Both the position numbers and the translations under genes were made by a program. From Streptomyces sp. NBC_01353 (GTDB lineage Bacteria > Actinomycetota > Actinomycetes > Streptomycetales > Streptomycetaceae), in the NCBI RefSeq assembly GCF_036237275.1, contig NZ_CP108352.1, forward strand, positions 5,890,001 through 5,954,000: 64,000 nucleotides of DNA, read 5' to 3'. Within the stretch, counting starts at the first letter, position 1. The number at the start of each line of letters is the position of its first letter. The notes beneath the pieces were generated by a model. It did no database searches. It saw nothing but the letters and a program-made list of their open reading frames with translations, and was not told where the DNA came from. Below, one piece after another: positions 34,342 through 43,200 of this stretch.

Positions 34342-35706
34342 TCAGTGGGCCGCGGTGGTCTCGGCGTGAGATGCGGGCGGTAGCGCCGGTCGGTCAGGAA
34401 GCAGCTCCGTGGTGACGAAGGCGATCACTGCCGCGAGGATCGCGATGGGCATCATGGCTGAGCCTCCCAGCAGGAGGACGACGAGGACCACGCTGCTGAC
34501 CGGCAGCCGCAGGGTGCTGGCCGTAGCGGCAGCCATCCCTGCCGCCATGGCGGGGACGACGCCCAGACCGGGCAGGGGGGCCAGCAGGGCCCCGGCGGCG
34601 GCTCCGAGGAAGAGGGCGGGGAAGACGGGGCCACCGCGCAGGCTGCCCAGGCAGAGGGTGTAGGCGATGCCTTTGCAGATAAGGACGGCGACCAGTGCCC
34701 CCACGCTCCAGGCGTACGGGTCGGCGGCCAGCAGGCCCAGGGTGGTCTGGCCCGACAACGCGACGTCCGCGGGGGTGCGGCCGGTGATCAGGGCGTAGAG
34801 GGAGGCGCAGCCTGCGGCTGCCACGGCACACAGGACGGTGCGGGAGACCACGCCCGCGGAGACGTACGCGGCGATGCGTCGGGCGGCCGCCAGTACGGGG
34901 TGCAGGAGGACGGCGAGGGCGAGGGCGATGGGGATCGTCCAGAGGACGTCACCCGCATCCAGGTGAGGGAAGGGCATGGGTAGCTTGAGGCTGAGGCTGC
35001 CCGTTTCCAGCCCGGTCCAGCGTCCGAAGCCGGTGAAGACCAGTGCCCCGATTCCGCTGGAGAGCAGGGCGGGCAGCATGACCGCGAACAGCTGCGGCCC
35101 GCCGGCCCCCGCCACCTCGATCAGGAGCACCGCGGCGATCAGCGGGTTGCCGAAGATCGCCGCGATGGCGGCCGCGGCGCCGGCCGCGCCCAGCAGAACG
35201 GTTGTCTGCGGGGTCGCCGGAGTCCGTGTGAGGTCGCGGAAGAGCAGGGCGAGGCCGCAGCCCAGAGCGATCAGCGGTGCCTCCGGCCCCAGCACGGCGC
35301 CGAGGGGCAGACTCGCGACTGCCGCGAGCAGGATGCCGGGCAGAGTGACCGGCGGAGTTCCGTCGGTGTGGAGGCCGGAGGCGGGAACGTGTCCGCCGGC
35401 GCCGGGCAGATGCGCGGCGACCAGACCGACGACGACTCCGGCGACCAGGAGCAGGGGAATTGGCCACCACCATGGCGGGGTGTCCCAGCCCAGCCCGTGC
35501 GGAAGGTCCGCCCACACGAGGTGTTCCATCTCGTGCAGTCCGACGAGAAACCAGAACGCGGCCAGCGAGACCGGGATGCCGAGGAGAGCGGAGAAGACGA
35601 GGATCTTGAGGTAGCCGGGAGCGCGGAGGATGTCACGCAGCCGGTCCGCCTCCAGGGGCTGCTGCCCGCTGCCGGGGTCCGCGGGGTGAGCGTTGGTCTC
35701 CGTCAT
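34342..35706 (-). CDS. ClC-family chloride channel / H+-Cl- antiporter
   Basis: 454 aa with ~10 membrane helices after a hydrophilic N-terminus. The filter motifs are variants of the family: LGAVLGPEAPLIALGCG (GxxGPEAP), AIFGNPLIAAVLLIEVAG (family GxF/NPL motif before the glutamate helix) and LRGGPVFPALFLGAAAG near the C-terminus, with the GxFxP variant GPVFP. No CBS domains. It exchanges or conducts chloride or a similar anion. The gene is on the same strand as, and upstream of, the DUF2252 gene, spaced 111 bp. Confidence 0.87.
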   Translation of the reverse strand: MTETNAHPADPGSGQQPLEADRLRDILRAPGYLKILVFSALLGIPVSLAAFWFLVGLHEMEHLVWADLPHGLGWDTPPWWWPIPLLLVAGVVVGLVAAHLPGAGGHVPASGLHTDGTPPVTLPGILLAAVASLPLGAVLGPEAPLIALGCGLALLFRDLTRTPATPQTTVLLGAAGAAAAIAAIFGNPLIAAVLLIEVAGAGGPQLFAVMLPALLSSGIGALVFTGFGRWTGLETGSLSLKLPMPFPHLDAGDVLWTIPIALALAVLLHPVLAAARRIAAYVSAGVVSRTVLCAVAAAGCASLYALITGRTPADVALSGQTTLGLLAADPYAWSVGALVAVLICKGIAYTLCLGSLRGGPVFPALFLGAAAGALLAPLPGLGVVPAMAAGMAAATASTLRLPVSSVVLVVLLLGGSAMMPIAILAAVIAFVTTELLPDRPALPPASHAETTAAH

Positions 35707-36030
35707 GGATGGCCTTCCTCCTTACCCCTCACCAGGATCCTCCGGGAGGGCCGCCGAAGCGGCGCCGACGGCGGGAGGGGGGCGAACGGCCGATCCCTCC
35801 GTTTCCGATGATCCGCCCGGCCGGCGTTCCGCGCCGCTGGAGGGCTGCGGGGCGGCGTGCGCCGGGCGTGGACGCGACACCGGACAGCGGTGGGAGCCGG
35901 CGGCGGGACTGTCGGGCCGACTCCGGAGGCATGGGCCCGATCGTCCGACACGGTCTGCTGGTGCGCGGCCTGGGGTCGGTCCGGCTGTCGGCTGCCTGGC
36001 CTGGCGACTCGCCGCGGATGGGCACGCCGA
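35707..36030. other. Noncoding region between the ClC and ohr genes
   Basis: ~320 bp without a convincing gene. It contains scattered inverted GC-rich segments and ends at the long hairpin at 36031-36088. Open frames crossing it have no family motifs. The ClC promoter lies at its left end (minus strand). Confidence 0.5.
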
Positions 36031-36088
36031 CGCATGGGCCGAGGGCCCGTACGCGTCGGGGGACGCGTACGGGCCCTCGGCCCATGCG
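36031..36088 (-). terminator. Exceptionally long perfect hairpin downstream of ohr
   Basis: 27-bp arms (36031-36057 and 36062-36088) pair without mismatch around a GGGG loop. The arm begins CGCATGGGCC and ends TACGCGTC. It lies 11 bp after the stop of the minus-strand ohr gene. No T-tract, as is common for actinobacterial terminators. Confidence 0.85.
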
Positions 36089-36099
36089 GGGTGCCAGGA

Positions 36100-36516
36100 C
36101 TACTCGATGACGAGCTCGACCTGGATGTTGCCGCGCGTGGCCTTGGAGTACGGGCAGAACGCGTGGGTCTTCTCGAGGAGTTCGCGGCCCGGCTCGCCCT
36201 GGAGGTGGTCGGGGAACTCGGCGCGCATGACGACCGCGAGGCCGAAGCCGCCGTCCGTCTCGTCCTTGCCGATGGAGACCTCGGCCGTGATGGAGGCGTC
36301 CTTGACGTCGATCTTCTCCTGGCGTGCCACCAGACCCATGGCGCTCGCGAAGCAGGCCGCGTAGCCGGCGGCGAAGAGCTGCTCCGGGTTCGTGCCCTGG
36401 CCGTTGCCGCCGAGGGCCTGGGGGTGGGCGAGGGGGAGGTCGATGTGGCCGTCGGAGCTGACGGCGCGGCCCTCGCGGCCGTTGGCGGTGGCGACGGCGG
36501 TGTAGATCGCGTTCAT
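36100..36516 (-). CDS. ohr: Organic hydroperoxide resistance protein Ohr
   Basis: 138 aa from ATG 36516. Redox cysteines Cys55 (AAGYAACF) and Cys121 (HAFCPYSKATRGN) with the conserved NPEQLFAAGY block define Ohr within the OsmC/Ohr family. Ohr reduces organic and fatty-acid hydroperoxides using lipoyl thiols. It is divergent from ohrR with a perfect 22-bp palindrome between them, so peroxide-sensing derepression is expected. A second Ohr is encoded at 60050-60472. Confidence 0.95.
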   Translation of the reverse strand: MNAIYTAVATANGREGRAVSSDGHIDLPLAHPQALGGNGQGTNPEQLFAAGYAACFASAMGLVARQEKIDVKDASITAEVSIGKDETDGGFGLAVVMRAEFPDHLQGEPGRELLEKTHAFCPYSKATRGNIQVELVIE

Positions 36517-36566
36517 GGGTCCTCGTTTCCGTTCAGGTCGGGGTGCGCTCACCAAGGTAGCGTGCA

Positions 36567-36588
36567 ATTCAGTTGTGCACAACTGAAT
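36567..36588. promoter_or_regulatory. OhrR operator (22-bp perfect palindrome)
   Basis: ATTCAGTTGTG and its complement meet at 36577/36578, midway between the divergent ohr and ohrR starts. OhrR operators are AT-rich palindromes in exactly this position. The right half also overlaps the ohrR promoter region (TACCCT at 36610-36615). Confidence 0.85.
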
Positions 36589-36621
36589 GGCTTGCGATGG
36601 GGTGTCCCGTACCCTGGAGGC

Positions 36622-37104
36622 ATGGAGACTCTCGACACGACCCGGGACGAGGACTTCCTCCGGCTCGACCACCAGATCTGCTTCTCGCTGCACGCCGCCA
36701 CCCGCGCCTTCAACGGCGTCTACCGCGGCGCCCTCAAGGAGCTCGGGCTCACCTACCCCCAGTACCTGGTGATGCTGGTGCTCTGGGAGCACGGCGAGCT
36801 GCCCGTCAAGCGGATCGGCGAGCATCTGCGCCTCGACTCCGGGACCCTGTCCCCCCTGCTCAAGCGGCTGGAGGCGGCCGGCTACGTCGAGCGGCGGCGC
36901 AGCGCGGAGGACGAGCGGTCGGTCACCGCGCGCCCCACCGAAGCCGGGACGGCGCTGCGGGAGAAGGCCCTGGACGTGCCGAAGCGGATCGCCGCAGCGA
37001 CGGGCATGGAGCTGGAGGAGATGCGCGCGCTGCGGGCCCGGCTCAACGAGTTGGCCGTCCGGCTCGACAGCGTCGACCCGGACGACCTGAGCGCCTGCGA
37101 GTAG
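36622..37104 (+). CDS. ohrR: MarR-family organic-peroxide sensor OhrR
   Basis: 160 aa from ATG 36622; earlier in-frame starts lie within the ohr gene. The reactive N-terminal cysteine is Cys20 in [15 protein letters not shown], the OhrR position. The winged helix follows ([58 protein letters not shown]). Oxidation of the cysteine by organic peroxides releases the repressor from DNA. TACCCT lies six bases before the ATG, so the transcript may be leaderless even though GGAGG is also present between them. Confidence 0.93.
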   Translation: METLDTTRDEDFLRLDHQICFSLHAATRAFNGVYRGALKELGLTYPQYLVMLVLWEHGELPVKRIGEHLRLDSGTLSPLLKRLEAAGYVERRRSAEDERSVTARPTEAGTALREKALDVPKRIAAATGMELEEMRALRARLNELAVRLDSVDPDDLSACE

Positions 37105-37126
37105 GCGCACGCATCTGAACGGCGAA

Positions 37127-37183
37127 GGGCCTGTCCCGTGGATCCTGCCGGGCGTCGCCCGACACGATCCGCAGGACAGGCCC
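37127..37183. terminator. Branched bidirectional terminator between ohrR and the MFS gene
   Basis: Outer stem GGGCCTGTCC (37127-37136) / GGACAGGCCC (37174-37183), with inner GGATC/GATCC and CGGGCG-T-CGCCCG stems. It lies between convergent genes ending at 37104 and 37204. Confidence 0.75.
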
Positions 37184-37203
37184 CGCCCGTCCCGTGCCGC
37201 TTC

Positions 37204-38706
37204 CTAGTCGCCCGAGGTGATCCTTGGCACCTTCCGCAGCAGGACCGCCACCAGCACCGCCGTCAGCAGCGCGAAGCCCGCGCTCAGCGCCGACGCCGAC
37301 TGCAGAGCCGTGGTGAAGGACTCCCGCGCCGTCGCCAGCAGCCCCTCGTCCGCCACCGCGCTCGCCGCGCCCAGGGACTCCCGCGCCGCGGCCGGGGCGT
37401 CGCCCGGGATACCGCTCCGGTAGACCGCGACCGCCACACTGCCGGTCACCGCGATCCCCAGGGCCAGGCCCAGGTCGTACGCCGTCTGACCGGTCGCCGC
37501 CGCCGCGCCCGCCTTCTCCGGCGGAGCCGCTCCGACCGCCAGGGCCGTGCCGAGGACACTGATCGGGGCTGCCCCGAACATGATCACCGCGAGGCCCAGG
37601 GAGGCCACCTCGACCCCGGCGGCCAGGGCGATCGCCGCGTACCCGGCCAGCGAGACCAGCAGGCCGCCGATCAGGACGTACGCCGGGCGGAAGCGACGGG
37701 CGAGCGGCGGGGTCAGCTGCGATCCGGCGATCAGCCCCACCGCCCCCGGCAGCAGCCAGAGACCGGCCTCGAGCGGCGACTGGCCGGCAACCGCCTGGAG
37801 GTACTGCGGAACCAGGTACTCCACCCCGTTCAGCGCGGTCATGCCGAGCAGCAGGGTGAGCAGTGCCCCCGTGAAGGCGCGGTCGCGGAAGAGCCGCAGA
37901 TCGAGCAGCGGGGTGGTCAGCCGGTTCTGGCGGCGGACGAAGAGCAGCGTGAGGGCGATACCGCCGGCGAAGGCCGCGGCCGCCTCCGCCGTCGGACCGT
38001 GCGAGGCCACCGACTTCACCCCGTAGACCATTGGCAGGACCGCCAGCAGGAAGAGCGCCACACTCGGCACATCGATCCGGCCGGCCCCCGGATCGCGGTA
38101 CTCCGGCAGCAGCACCGGCGCCGTGACCAGGGCGATCAGCATGATCGGCAGGCCGATCAGAAACACCGAACCCCACCACCAGGACGCCAGAAGCACGCCG
38201 CCGACGATCGGGCCGATCGCCAGGCCGACCGAGAGCGCGGTCACCCACATCGCGATCGCGGTCGCCCGCTGCCGTGCGTCGGTGAACATGTGGCTGATCA
38301 GGGCGAGCGTGGAGGGCAGCACGGCGGCTCCCGCCACGCCCAGCAGGGCGCGGGCCGCGATGAGGGTCTCGGCGTTCGGGGCGTACGCGGCGAGCAGCGA
38401 GGCCAGCAGGAAGCCCGCCGAGCCCGCCATCAGCAGCCGGCGCCGGCCGAGGCGGTCGCCGAGCGTGCCCATGATGACCAGGGTGCCGGCGGTGAGAAAG
38501 CCGTAGATGTCGGTGATCCACAGCAACTGGGCGCTGCTCGGCCGCAGATCGGCGGCCAGGTAGGGGGTGGCGAGCCAGAGGACGCCGAGGTCGGCCGTCA
38601 TCAGGGTGACCGGGAGGAGCAGGACGGCGAGTCCGAGCCACTGGCGGGCGCCGGCCTTCGCCGGCGCCGCCCCGGCGGGGGTCGCGGGGGTGTGGGTCGT
38701 GGTCAT
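37204..38706 (-). CDS. DHA2-type (14-helix) MFS drug efflux transporter
   Basis: 500 aa from ATG 38706, overlapping the preceding gene by 4 bp. Fourteen hydrophobic segments. Motif A variant GTLGDRLGRRRLL, motif D1 LWLATPYLA near helix 1, and motif C-like ALSVGLAIGPIVGGVLLASWWWGSVFLI in helix 5 mark DHA2 (QacA/EmrB-like) proton-driven multidrug antiporters. It is the third gene of an SDR / quinone-reductase / efflux operon divergent from a SARP regulator, suggesting detoxification or export linked to a secondary-metabolism signal. Confidence 0.9.
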   Translation of the reverse strand: MTTTHTPATPAGAAPAKAGARQWLGLAVLLLPVTLMTADLGVLWLATPYLAADLRPSSAQLLWITDIYGFLTAGTLVIMGTLGDRLGRRRLLMAGSAGFLLASLLAAYAPNAETLIAARALLGVAGAAVLPSTLALISHMFTDARQRATAIAMWVTALSVGLAIGPIVGGVLLASWWWGSVFLIGLPIMLIALVTAPVLLPEYRDPGAGRIDVPSVALFLLAVLPMVYGVKSVASHGPTAEAAAAFAGGIALTLLFVRRQNRLTTPLLDLRLFRDRAFTGALLTLLLGMTALNGVEYLVPQYLQAVAGQSPLEAGLWLLPGAVGLIAGSQLTPPLARRFRPAYVLIGGLLVSLAGYAAIALAAGVEVASLGLAVIMFGAAPISVLGTALAVGAAPPEKAGAAAATGQTAYDLGLALGIAVTGSVAVAVYRSGIPGDAPAAARESLGAASAVADEGLLATARESFTTALQSASALSAGFALLTAVLVAVLLRKVPRITSGD

Positions 38707-39308
38707 CGCGGCAGCGCTCCGATCAGGGATTCCTCGGCGGACTTCAGCAGTTCCCGCACCCGCTGCGGGCGCAGTGCGCGCGGCACCCCCGACAGCTCGG
38801 TGCCGTACACGATCTCGACGGACGAGTCCTCGATCCCGCAGAACCGGGAGACCGCGACCCGCAGTTGGAGGTCCAGGACGGTGGACAGCCCCAGCTGTTC
38901 GATCTCCGCCTCGGCGTTGCCCATCAGGGCCAGCCACAGCATCCGCTTCGCGGCCAGGCGGGGCTTGCTGCGGCCGTAGGCGAAGCCGTAGTTCCACACC
39001 CTGTCGATCCAGCCCTTGAGGACGGCGGGCGGCGCCATCCACCAGACCGGGAAGACGACCACGATGTCGTCGGCGGCCAGGATGCGGTCCATATGTGCGT
39101 GGACCTCGGCGGTGTACGCCTTCTCCCGGTTCTCCCAGTCCGGCTCGTCGGCCGGCCGGAGGACGGGGTCGAAGCCCTCGGCGTACAGATCGAGTACGTC
39201 GACGCTCCGGGCCCCGTCCTTCAGCCGGGCGTGGACGAGGTCGGCGACCTGGGCGGTCAGGGAGTCGGTACGGGGGTGGGCGAGGACGAGCAGGGTGTGG
39301 CGGGGCAT
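38703..39308 (-). CDS. Flavodoxin-fold NAD(P)H:quinone oxidoreductase
   Basis: 201 aa. It opens with the flavin-phosphate loop TLLVLAHPRTDSLTAQVADLV and carries IVVVFPVWWMAPPAVLKGWIDRVWNYGFAY, the signature of the NQO/MdaB-like NAD(P)H dehydrogenase (quinone) family. Two-electron reduction of quinones or similar electrophiles with FAD is expected. It overlaps the MFS start (ATGA) and follows the SDR gene by 51 bp, so the three form one minus-strand operon. Confidence 0.87.
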   Translation of the reverse strand: MPRHTLLVLAHPRTDSLTAQVADLVHARLKDGARSVDVLDLYAEGFDPVLRPADEPDWENREKAYTAEVHAHMDRILAADDIVVVFPVWWMAPPAVLKGWIDRVWNYGFAYGRSKPRLAAKRMLWLALMGNAEAEIEQLGLSTVLDLQLRVAVSRFCGIEDSSVEIVYGTELSGVPRALRPQRVRELLKSAEESLIGALPR

Positions 39309-39359
39309 GGCGGTGTCCTTCGGGAAGACCTTCGGGAAGGGAGGTGGGCACGGTGGGCG

Positions 39360-40118
39360 TCAGAGACCGAGGCCGGAGCCGCCGCTCGCGTCGATGTTCT
39401 GGCCGGTCACCCAGCGGGCGTCGTCCGAGGCGAGGAAGCCGACCACATCCGCCACGTCACCCGGCTGCCCGACCCGGTTGAAGACCGAGAAGCCGGCGGC
39501 GTGCGCCTTGGCGGCCGGGTCGGCCATCCACGGGTGGATGTCGGTCTCGATCGTGCCCGGCGAGACCGCGTTGACGGTGATGCCCCGGGCGCCGAGGGTC
39601 TGGGCGAGGGTCAGGGTCAGCACCTCGACCGCGCCCTTGGAGGCGGCGTACGAGGTCATGCCGGGGAAGGCGACCTTCGTGACACCGGAGGAGACGTTGA
39701 TGATCCGGCCGCCGTCGCGCAGCCGGCCGAGGCCGTGCTTGACGATGAAGAACGGCGCCTTGGCGTTGACCGCGAACACCCGGTCGTAGTCGGCCTCCTC
39801 GACCTCGTCGATCGTGCCCGCGCCGGCGATTCCGGCGTTGTTGACCAGGATGTCGACGCCGTCGGCGTGCTCGTCGAAGGCCTTCCAGAGCGCCTCGGCG
39901 TCCCCGGGGACGCCCAGTTCGGTACGGATCGCGAAGGCGGAACCGCCGGCCTCCTCGATCGCGGCGACCGTCTCCTTCGCGGCGGCCTCGTTGTTCGCGT
40001 AGTGGACGGCGACGCGGGCGCCGTCGGCGGCCAGTCGCAGGGCGATCGCGCGGCCGATGCCGCGGCTGCCGCCGGTGACGAGTGCGGTCTTGCCGGTGAG
40101 GGTGGTGGAGCGGGTCAT
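39360..40118 (-). CDS. Short-chain dehydrogenase/reductase (SDR)
   Basis: 252 aa from ATG 40118 with GAGGAGA upstream; the open frame continues upstream antisense to the SARP gene by chance. Cofactor motif TGGSRGIGRAIALRLA, NNAG, catalytic Ser in INVSSGVTK, and YxxxK as SYAASKGAV; PGTIETDIHP follows. It is a classical 3-oxoacyl-reductase-like SDR with an NADPH-type Arg in the glycine loop. First gene of the operon with a quinone reductase and an MFS pump. Confidence 0.9.
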   Translation of the reverse strand: MTRSTTLTGKTALVTGGSRGIGRAIALRLAADGARVAVHYANNEAAAKETVAAIEEAGGSAFAIRTELGVPGDAEALWKAFDEHADGVDILVNNAGIAGAGTIDEVEEADYDRVFAVNAKAPFFIVKHGLGRLRDGGRIINVSSGVTKVAFPGMTSYAASKGAVEVLTLTLAQTLGARGITVNAVSPGTIETDIHPWMADPAAKAHAAGFSVFNRVGQPGDVADVVGFLASDDARWVTGQNIDASGGSGLGL

Positions 40119-40176
40119 CGGAGTCTCCTCGGTGGTGGTGTTTCCTGCTGACGAGGAAGACTCTGCGGGAGGGCGG

Positions 40177-40229
40177 TTCGGGATCGGTTCGGGTCTTGTT
40201 CGGGCCCGGTTCGGGCGGGGAGTTACGGT
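40177..40229 (+). promoter_or_regulatory. SARP-type promoter: four TTCGGG direct repeats at 11-bp spacing, leaderless
   Basis: TTCGGG occurs at 40177, 40188, 40199 and 40210, exactly 11 bp apart. The last copy ends at 40215, and eight bases later is a TACGGT -10 box (40224-40229), with the ATG six bases after that. Direct repeats spaced one helical turn with the last one 8 bp from the -10 are the known architecture of SARP-activated promoters (AfsR, ActII-ORF4, DnrI). It suggests autoactivation of the downstream SARP gene. Confidence 0.8.
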
Positions 40230-40235
40230 GACCCC

Positions 40236-43200
40236 ATGCGATTCGGGGTGCTGGGGGAGACGGCCGTCTGGACCGAGGACGGGCGGCCCGTCCGGGTCCC
40301 GGAGCTCAAGGTGCGCGCCCTGCTCGCCTCGTTGCTCGTCGACACGGGCCGGCCCGTCGCCACGCACCGTCTCGTCGACGACCTGTGGGGCGAGGAACCG
40401 CCCGGCAATCCGCTGCGCGCCCTCCAGGCGAAGGTCTCCCAGCTGCGACGCGTCCTGGAGGAGGCCGAGCCCGGCGGCCGTGACCTGCTGGTCTCCCGCG
40501 CTCCCGGCTATCAACTGACGCTCGCGGAAGGCGCCTTGGACACTGAGCGGTTCGCCGCGCTGGCCGCCCGCGCCCGCGCAGTGTCCGACCCGGTGCGGCG
40601 GGTCGCGCTGTTCGCCGAGGCGCTCGAGGTGTGGCGCGGCCCCGCGTTCGCGGACTTCGCGGACGAGCCGTTCACCCGGGCCGCCGTGAACCGCCTGGAG
40701 GAGGAGTGGCTCGTCGTCCATGAGGACGCGGCCGAGGCGCGCCTCGCCGCCGGGGAACACGCGCTGCTCGTAGGGGAGTTGGCCGAGCTGGTCGAGCGGC
40801 ATCCGCTGCGTGAGCGGCTGCGTGCCGTGCAACTGCGCGCGCTGTACCGCTCGGGCAGGCAGAGCGAGGCACTGGCCGGGTACGAGGAGCTGCGCGTCCG
40901 TCTCGCGGAGGACCTGGGCCTCGACCCGAGCCCGGAACTGGTCGAGCTCCAGAGGGCGATGCTCCGCCAGGACCCCGCGCTCGATGCGGTACGGGGCGAG
41001 GCGTCGGTGGCGGGCGGGGGCGCCGGCGGAGGCCGTCGGCCGGTCGAGGGCGCTGCCTCGACGCGGAACGGCGACGTTCGGGATCCGGCCTCGCTCTCGC
41101 CTTCCGGCTCGGTGCCGTCGGGGGACGAGTCGTCCGGTGCTGGGGTCGAGGTCCCTGCCCAGGGGCCCGGGGCCGTTCGGGGCGAGGCTCGCGGCAATCT
41201 GCCCGTGGCCATCAGCGGGCTCGTCGGACGCGAGGAGGCCGTCGAGGAGATCCGGGAGCTGCTCGCCGGACGGCGGCTCGTCACGCTCACCGGCCCCGGA
41301 GGCGTCGGCAAGACGCGGTTGGCCGTGGAAGCCGCCGGGCAGGCGTGGGAGCTGTTCCCCGACGGAGCATGGCTGGTCGAACTCGCCGGTGCACACGGTG
41401 AGTTGGCCGAAGTCGTTGCCGCCGCCATGGAGCTGCGTGACGACGGGGCGTGGGGCATACGGCCCGAGGCGGGGCGGACACCGGGTGGGGCGGAGCGGCT
41501 CGCCGCCGTCCTGCGCGGCAAACGGATGCTGCTCGTCCTCGACAACTGCGAGCACGTGATCGACGAGGCCGCCGCCCTGACCGAGCTGCTCCTGCGCACC
41601 GTCCCCGACCTCGTGGTGCTGACGACCAGCCAGGAGCCCTTGGCCCTCGCCGGGGAGACGCTGTGGTCGGTGCCGCCGCTCGACCTCGCCGGGGCCGTCG
41701 AGCTGTTCGTCGCGCGGGCGGCCGCCTCGGCGCCCGGATTCGTGCCGGACGCGTCCCAGCGGGCCGCCGTGGAGGGCATCTGCCGCCGCCTCGACGGCGT
41801 CCCGCTCGCCCTCGAACTGGCCGCCACCCGGGTGAGGGCGCTCGGCGTGCACCGGCTGCTCGAACGGCTCGACGACCGCTTTCGGCTGCTCAGCGCAGGA
41901 CAGCGGGGCGCACCGGCCCGGCAGCAGACGCTCCGCGCGGTCATCGACTGGAGCTGGGAGCTGTTGCCCGAACCGGAGCGCCTGGTCCTGCGCCGGCTCG
42001 CCGTGCACGCGGAGGGCTGCACGCTGGACGCGGCGGAACAGGTCTGCGGGGGCGGCGAGGTTGCACCCGACGACGTACTCGACCTGCTGGCCCGGCTGGT
42101 GGACCGCTCGCTGGTCGTCGTCGTCGACGGGAAGGACGGTCCGCGCTACCGGCTGCTCGAATCCGTGGCCGCGTACTGCCTGGAGCGGATGGCGGACGCG
42201 GGCGAGACCGAGGACGTACGCGGTCGGCACCTGACGTACTACACGAGCCTCGCCGAGGCCGCCGAACCGGAGCTCCGCGGCTACGCCCAGCGGGAGTGGA
42301 TGACCCGCCTCGACGCGGAGTCCCCGAATCTGCGCGCCGCCCTGGACCGCGCCGTGCAGCGGGGCGACGCGGAGCACGCGCTGCGGCTCGTGGACGCGCT
42401 GGCCTGGTACTGGGTGCTGCGCGGCCGCCTGGGCGAGGCGGTCCGCTCGACGGCGACGGCGCTGGACACGGTGGACTCCCCTGACCTGGCGTCGGGTCCC
42501 GACGCGCTCGCCCGGGTGCGGGCCCGTGTCGCCGTCTGGCGCACCGGGCTCACCGTCATGAGCGGCGACGGAACGGACCGCCGGCGCCGCATCGCGAGCG
42601 CGCTCGCATCCGTCGACGCGGCGTACGGAGCCGGCCCCGCCGCCCTCGCCTGGGCCCGCTGGTTCCTCGCCCACGCGCTCTGCGGGACCGGGAGCCAGAG
42701 CGAGGGCGAGGAACTGACGAACGCGGCGCTCGACGGGTTCGCGGAGGCCGGGGAGTCGTGGGGGGAGGCGGCGGCGCTGGGGGACCGGTCCGTGCAGCGG
42801 CTGCTCCGGGGCGATCTGGCCGGGGCCGAGGACGACGCGGCCCGCAGCGCCGCGCTTTTCGCGGCGGTCGGGGACGCGTGCGGGGGCCTGTGGTCCGTGT
42901 ACCCGCTGGCGACCGTCGCGGAGATCCGCGGCGAGTACGAGCGGGCCGCCGGGCTCAAGCGTGCCGCTCTGGACACCGCCCAGAGCTTCGGTCTCACCAC
43001 CGAGGTGCCCGACCTGCTGTCGGGGCTGGGCCGGACCGCGCTGCTCATGGGGGACCTGGCGCAGGCGCGTGCGTACCACCAGGCGGGGCGGGAGAAGGCC
43101 GTCGAGGTCGGCTTCCGGGCGGGCGAGATCAACGCGGTGCTCGGTCTGGGCCTCGGGGCCCGGCGGGAAGGTCTGCTGGAGGAGGCCGAGGGGCACCTCC

